In this document: piece after piece, positions 62,320 through 64,000 of the stretch
How positions within the stretch are numbered: the first letter of the stretch is position 1
How the letters are laid out: every line of letters starts with the position of its first letter
Assembly: GCA_016208495.1 (NCBI GenBank)
Contig: JACQXX010000040.1
Span: 1-64,000 of the forward strand
DNA from: Acidobacteriota bacterium
Lineage (GTDB): Bacteria > Acidobacteriota > Blastocatellia > Chloracidobacteriales > Chloracidobacteriaceae
DNA: 64,000 nt
Reading direction: 5' to 3'
Position numbers and translations under genes: made by a program
The notes under the pieces: model-generated
Told to the model about the DNA's origin: nothing
Database searches by the model: none
The model's input: only the letters and a program-made list of their open reading frames with translations

Positions 62320-64000
62320 ATGGCGAATTTTCGGTGTCAACCAACGCGGCAAAAGCTAGGAGGGGCGGCCAGTTTCGGGCTACGCTTTTTCCGCCAGGCC
62401 CTGATTTGTCTGCTGGCGGGATTGTTGCTGGTGGAACCCAATCTCCTGGTGTTTTCAACCATGTCGGCAGCGACAAAGAACGTCACCCCGTTGGCGCCAT
62501 TTGTTTTCACTGAGGTTACTCCGGAACCAGAATCGGCCACCGAAAGCGAAGAAGCTCCAGCTCCAGCTTCGTCCAATCAAGCAGCCCGCCCGCAATTTCG
62601 CCGCCTTCCATCAGGCGTTTCCACCACCACGGATCCACTCATCACCAGTCTGGATGTCGCCGAGCCTGCGCCGGACGCCCAGGAAAAACTGGTGACTCTG
62701 CACGGCTTCAATTTTCACCCCAAATCAACCGTCACCCTGGATGGCGTGGCGGTTGAATCCATTTTCCAAACTCCAGAAACCCTGACGCTGTTGCTCCCGG
62801 TTGATTCAACCTCGCCTGCTGCGGCCAAAACCGGACCGCTCCCGCGATTGATTGTGGTCAAACAACCGAATGGCAAAACGGCGACCACCACGTACTGGCA
62901 AAAACCTGAAGCGCCGGAGACAGCCGGGTTGTCACTTCCAGGCATTGCCGACCAAAGCCCCATTCTGCCCAAAGGACTTCCGGGCATGCCGGACCTGTCC
63001 CTGCCTGGATTCAAACCTGGAAAACAAGCGTCACAGACACCGTCGCGCCTGTTCAAACCGTCGTTCCAGCCGCGAATGGTTGCTCCAGATGCGGTCATTT
63101 CCCGACGTGCCCCGGTTTTGGAAGGTGGCCGGATTTCGGGAGCGCTCCGGGTGGGAGAAGCTAAAAATTTTGCCCTCGGACGTGGATTTGAGGCTGGTTC
63201 GGATCTGTATGTGACGGGGATTCCCGCCATTGATGCCGGCAGTGGGGCCAGGTATCCGGCCACCGTGGATGAAGGTGCCTCTAAACCGACGTCCGGCTAT
63301 CGCGTGACGCTCCAACCTGGAGCGAAGCTGGGTGGCAAGGTCCACGTTCGCTCTGAGGCAATTCAAATTCCAAAAGATTTTCCAACCCATCTCCCGCAAC
63401 CCATCGCGAAAAAACCGGAAGCTCAGGAAAATGAACAACCAGCCACCAGCGCTCCGAAGGAGCAGCCAGAAGGTAGCCTGGGGGAAACCGCTCTGGGTGC
63501 ACCCCCAGGAACCAGCCCCTCCTCCGATTCCGCCCCGGCAGGGGCGGGAACAGTTGTTGCCCCTCCAGGGCCGGATGATAAAGGGGATGGCAGAACCTGG
63601 GGTGCAAAGCCACCCCAGGCTACCACTCTGGCTACCTCTCCGAGGTGCATCAATGATCCTGTCCCTGGTAAGGGTACTCAGCCTTACTCAGAGACCGGGT
63701 CCACAGATCTCCGTGACCTGTCTTTCACTGGAACCACTGAGCCATTTTCACTTGAGCCGGGAGTTTACAGTTCACTGACGGTGAGCCAGGGCACAACCGT
63801 GAAGCTGAAGGCTGGAAGCTACACCTTTTCTGGAAATGTCGTGATCGCCGGTGATGGCAGGCTTGAGTGTTTGGGTGAAACCACCATCAATATTGGTGGG
63901 ACACTGGCACTGTCCAATGGTCAGATGACGGCTCCGAATGCCAGCCGGGTGACCGTCAATGTGCTTGGGAAATCGGTTTCCATCGCTGGAAAGAGTCAGC
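62320..64000 (+). CDS. Secreted multidomain protein, 3' part beyond the window
   Basis: The frame is open from ATG 62320 to the window end (560 codons seen). A Sec signal or anchor is visible (FFRQALICLLAGLLLVEPNLLVF, residues about 22-44). It is followed by a TIG/IPT-like unit (residues about 115-190: VTLHGFNFHPKSTVTLDGVAVES), a Pro-rich region, another beta unit (ISGALRVGEAKNFALGRGF) and a beta-solenoid-like region at the end (YSSLTVSQGTTVKLKAGSYTFSGNVVIAGDG). Residues about 385-435 are the translation of an R2 repeat (63472-63624). It starts 137 nt after the giant gene and shares its TIG-type style, so the two likely form one surface-protein unit. The ribosome site is weak. Confidence 0.75.
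   Translation, partial: MANFRCQPTRQKLGGAASFGLRFFRQALICLLAGLLLVEPNLLVFSTMSAATKNVTPLAPFVFTEVTPEPESATESEEAPAPASSNQAARPQFRRLPSGVSTTTDPLITSLDVAEPAPDAQEKLVTLHGFNFHPKSTVTLDGVAVESIFQTPETLTLLLPVDSTSPAAAKTGPLPRLIVVKQPNGKTATTTYWQKPEAPETAGLSLPGIADQSPILPKGLPGMPDLSLPGFKPGKQASQTPSRLFKPSFQPRMVAPDAVISRRAPVLEGGRISGALRVGEAKNFALGRGFEAGSDLYVTGIPAIDAGSGARYPATVDEGASKPTSGYRVTLQPGAKLGGKVHVRSEAIQIPKDFPTHLPQPIAKKPEAQENEQPATSAPKEQPEGSLGETALGAPPGTSPSSDSAPAGAGTVVAPPGPDDKGDGRTWGAKPPQATTLATSPRCINDPVPGKGTQPYSETGSTDLRDLSFTGTTEPFSLEPGVYSSLTVSQGTTVKLKAGSYTFSGNVVIAGDGRLECLGETTINIGGTLALSNGQMTAPNASRVTVNVLGKSVSIAGKSQ
63472..63624. repeat. R2 repeat carried in frame inside a coding region
   Basis: GGTAGCCTGGGG (63472-63483) and CCCCAGGCTACC (63613-63624) are perfect inverted ends, similar to the R2 ends elsewhere. 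The core contains a CGCCCC-GGCA-GGGGCG hairpin near 63530. A GCTCC-GAA-GGAGC hairpin lies just before (63451-63463). The reading frame stays open through the whole element. Confidence 0.7.

Overview
The window looks like part of a large plasmid or second replicon of an Acidobacteriota-type bacterium, with Blastocatellia my best guess. I infer this from gene style, not from a marker gene. The clues are a duplicated orphan-type FtsX/MacB permease, an ECF-like sigma factor next to a TPR Ser/Thr kinase, a TPR-CHAT protein, SBBP-propeller and two-component-propeller proteins, and many heptamer/octamer tandem repeats between genes. No rRNA, tRNA, ribosomal or core metabolic gene was seen. Two replicon-maintenance modules are present: parA-parB with two 20-bp palindromes (1.5-3.4 kb), and a replication initiator gene preceded by 15 copies of a 19-bp iteron plus an AT-rich stretch (34.6-37.3 kb).

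Layout. 0.3-3.4 kb: DUF4349 membrane protein, parA, parB, parS-like sites. 3.4-7.1 kb: TPR Ser/Thr kinase and its ECF-like sigma factor. 7.6-19.6 kb: an unusual plus-strand accessory locus holding a GH19 lysozyme/chitinase-like enzyme, an aerolysin-like pore-forming protein in what looks like an inserted cassette, a PatA/PatG-type subtilisin-like protease, two small Cys-rich peptides sharing a leader-like N-terminus (MxLPxQxKPVxR), a small RING-like zinc protein, several unrecognised beta-rich proteins (two share an N-terminal domain), a 946-aa protein and a phage tail-collar protein. This is my candidate for an undescribed system. 20.0-26.8 kb: double GT2 glycosyltransferase, an unknown gene, an ECF42 sigma factor with its DGPF/YCII partner, a nitrilase and a DUF3616 protein. 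27.5-33.6 kb: an ECF sigma factor with a possible membrane anti-sigma protein, a TPR-CHAT protease-like protein and a secreted SBBP propeller. 34.0-37.3 kb: macro-domain protein, iteron origin and rep. 37.6-45.1 kb: permease, EVE-domain protein and a propeller histidine kinase. 46.7-64 kb: a 5162-aa secreted modular protein (13 carboxypeptidase-regulatory-like repeats, Ig-like domains, 7 LamG modules) followed by a second secreted protein that runs off the window.

Repeats. Intergenic regions hold several small families with terminal inverted repeats, called R1 to R5 here. One R1 copy is nested inside an R2 copy with a 12-bp flanking duplication, and another R2 copy is translated in frame inside the last gene. 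Heptamer arrays (for example GGTTAGT, GTAGTCA, GGGATGA) and octamer arrays (TGTCACCY) border many genes.

Functional reading. Maintenance (ParABS, Rep/iterons), three sigma-factor-based regulatory modules, and a large secreted or cell-surface effector load coexist here. All family assignments come from recognising motifs by eye; no database search was run.
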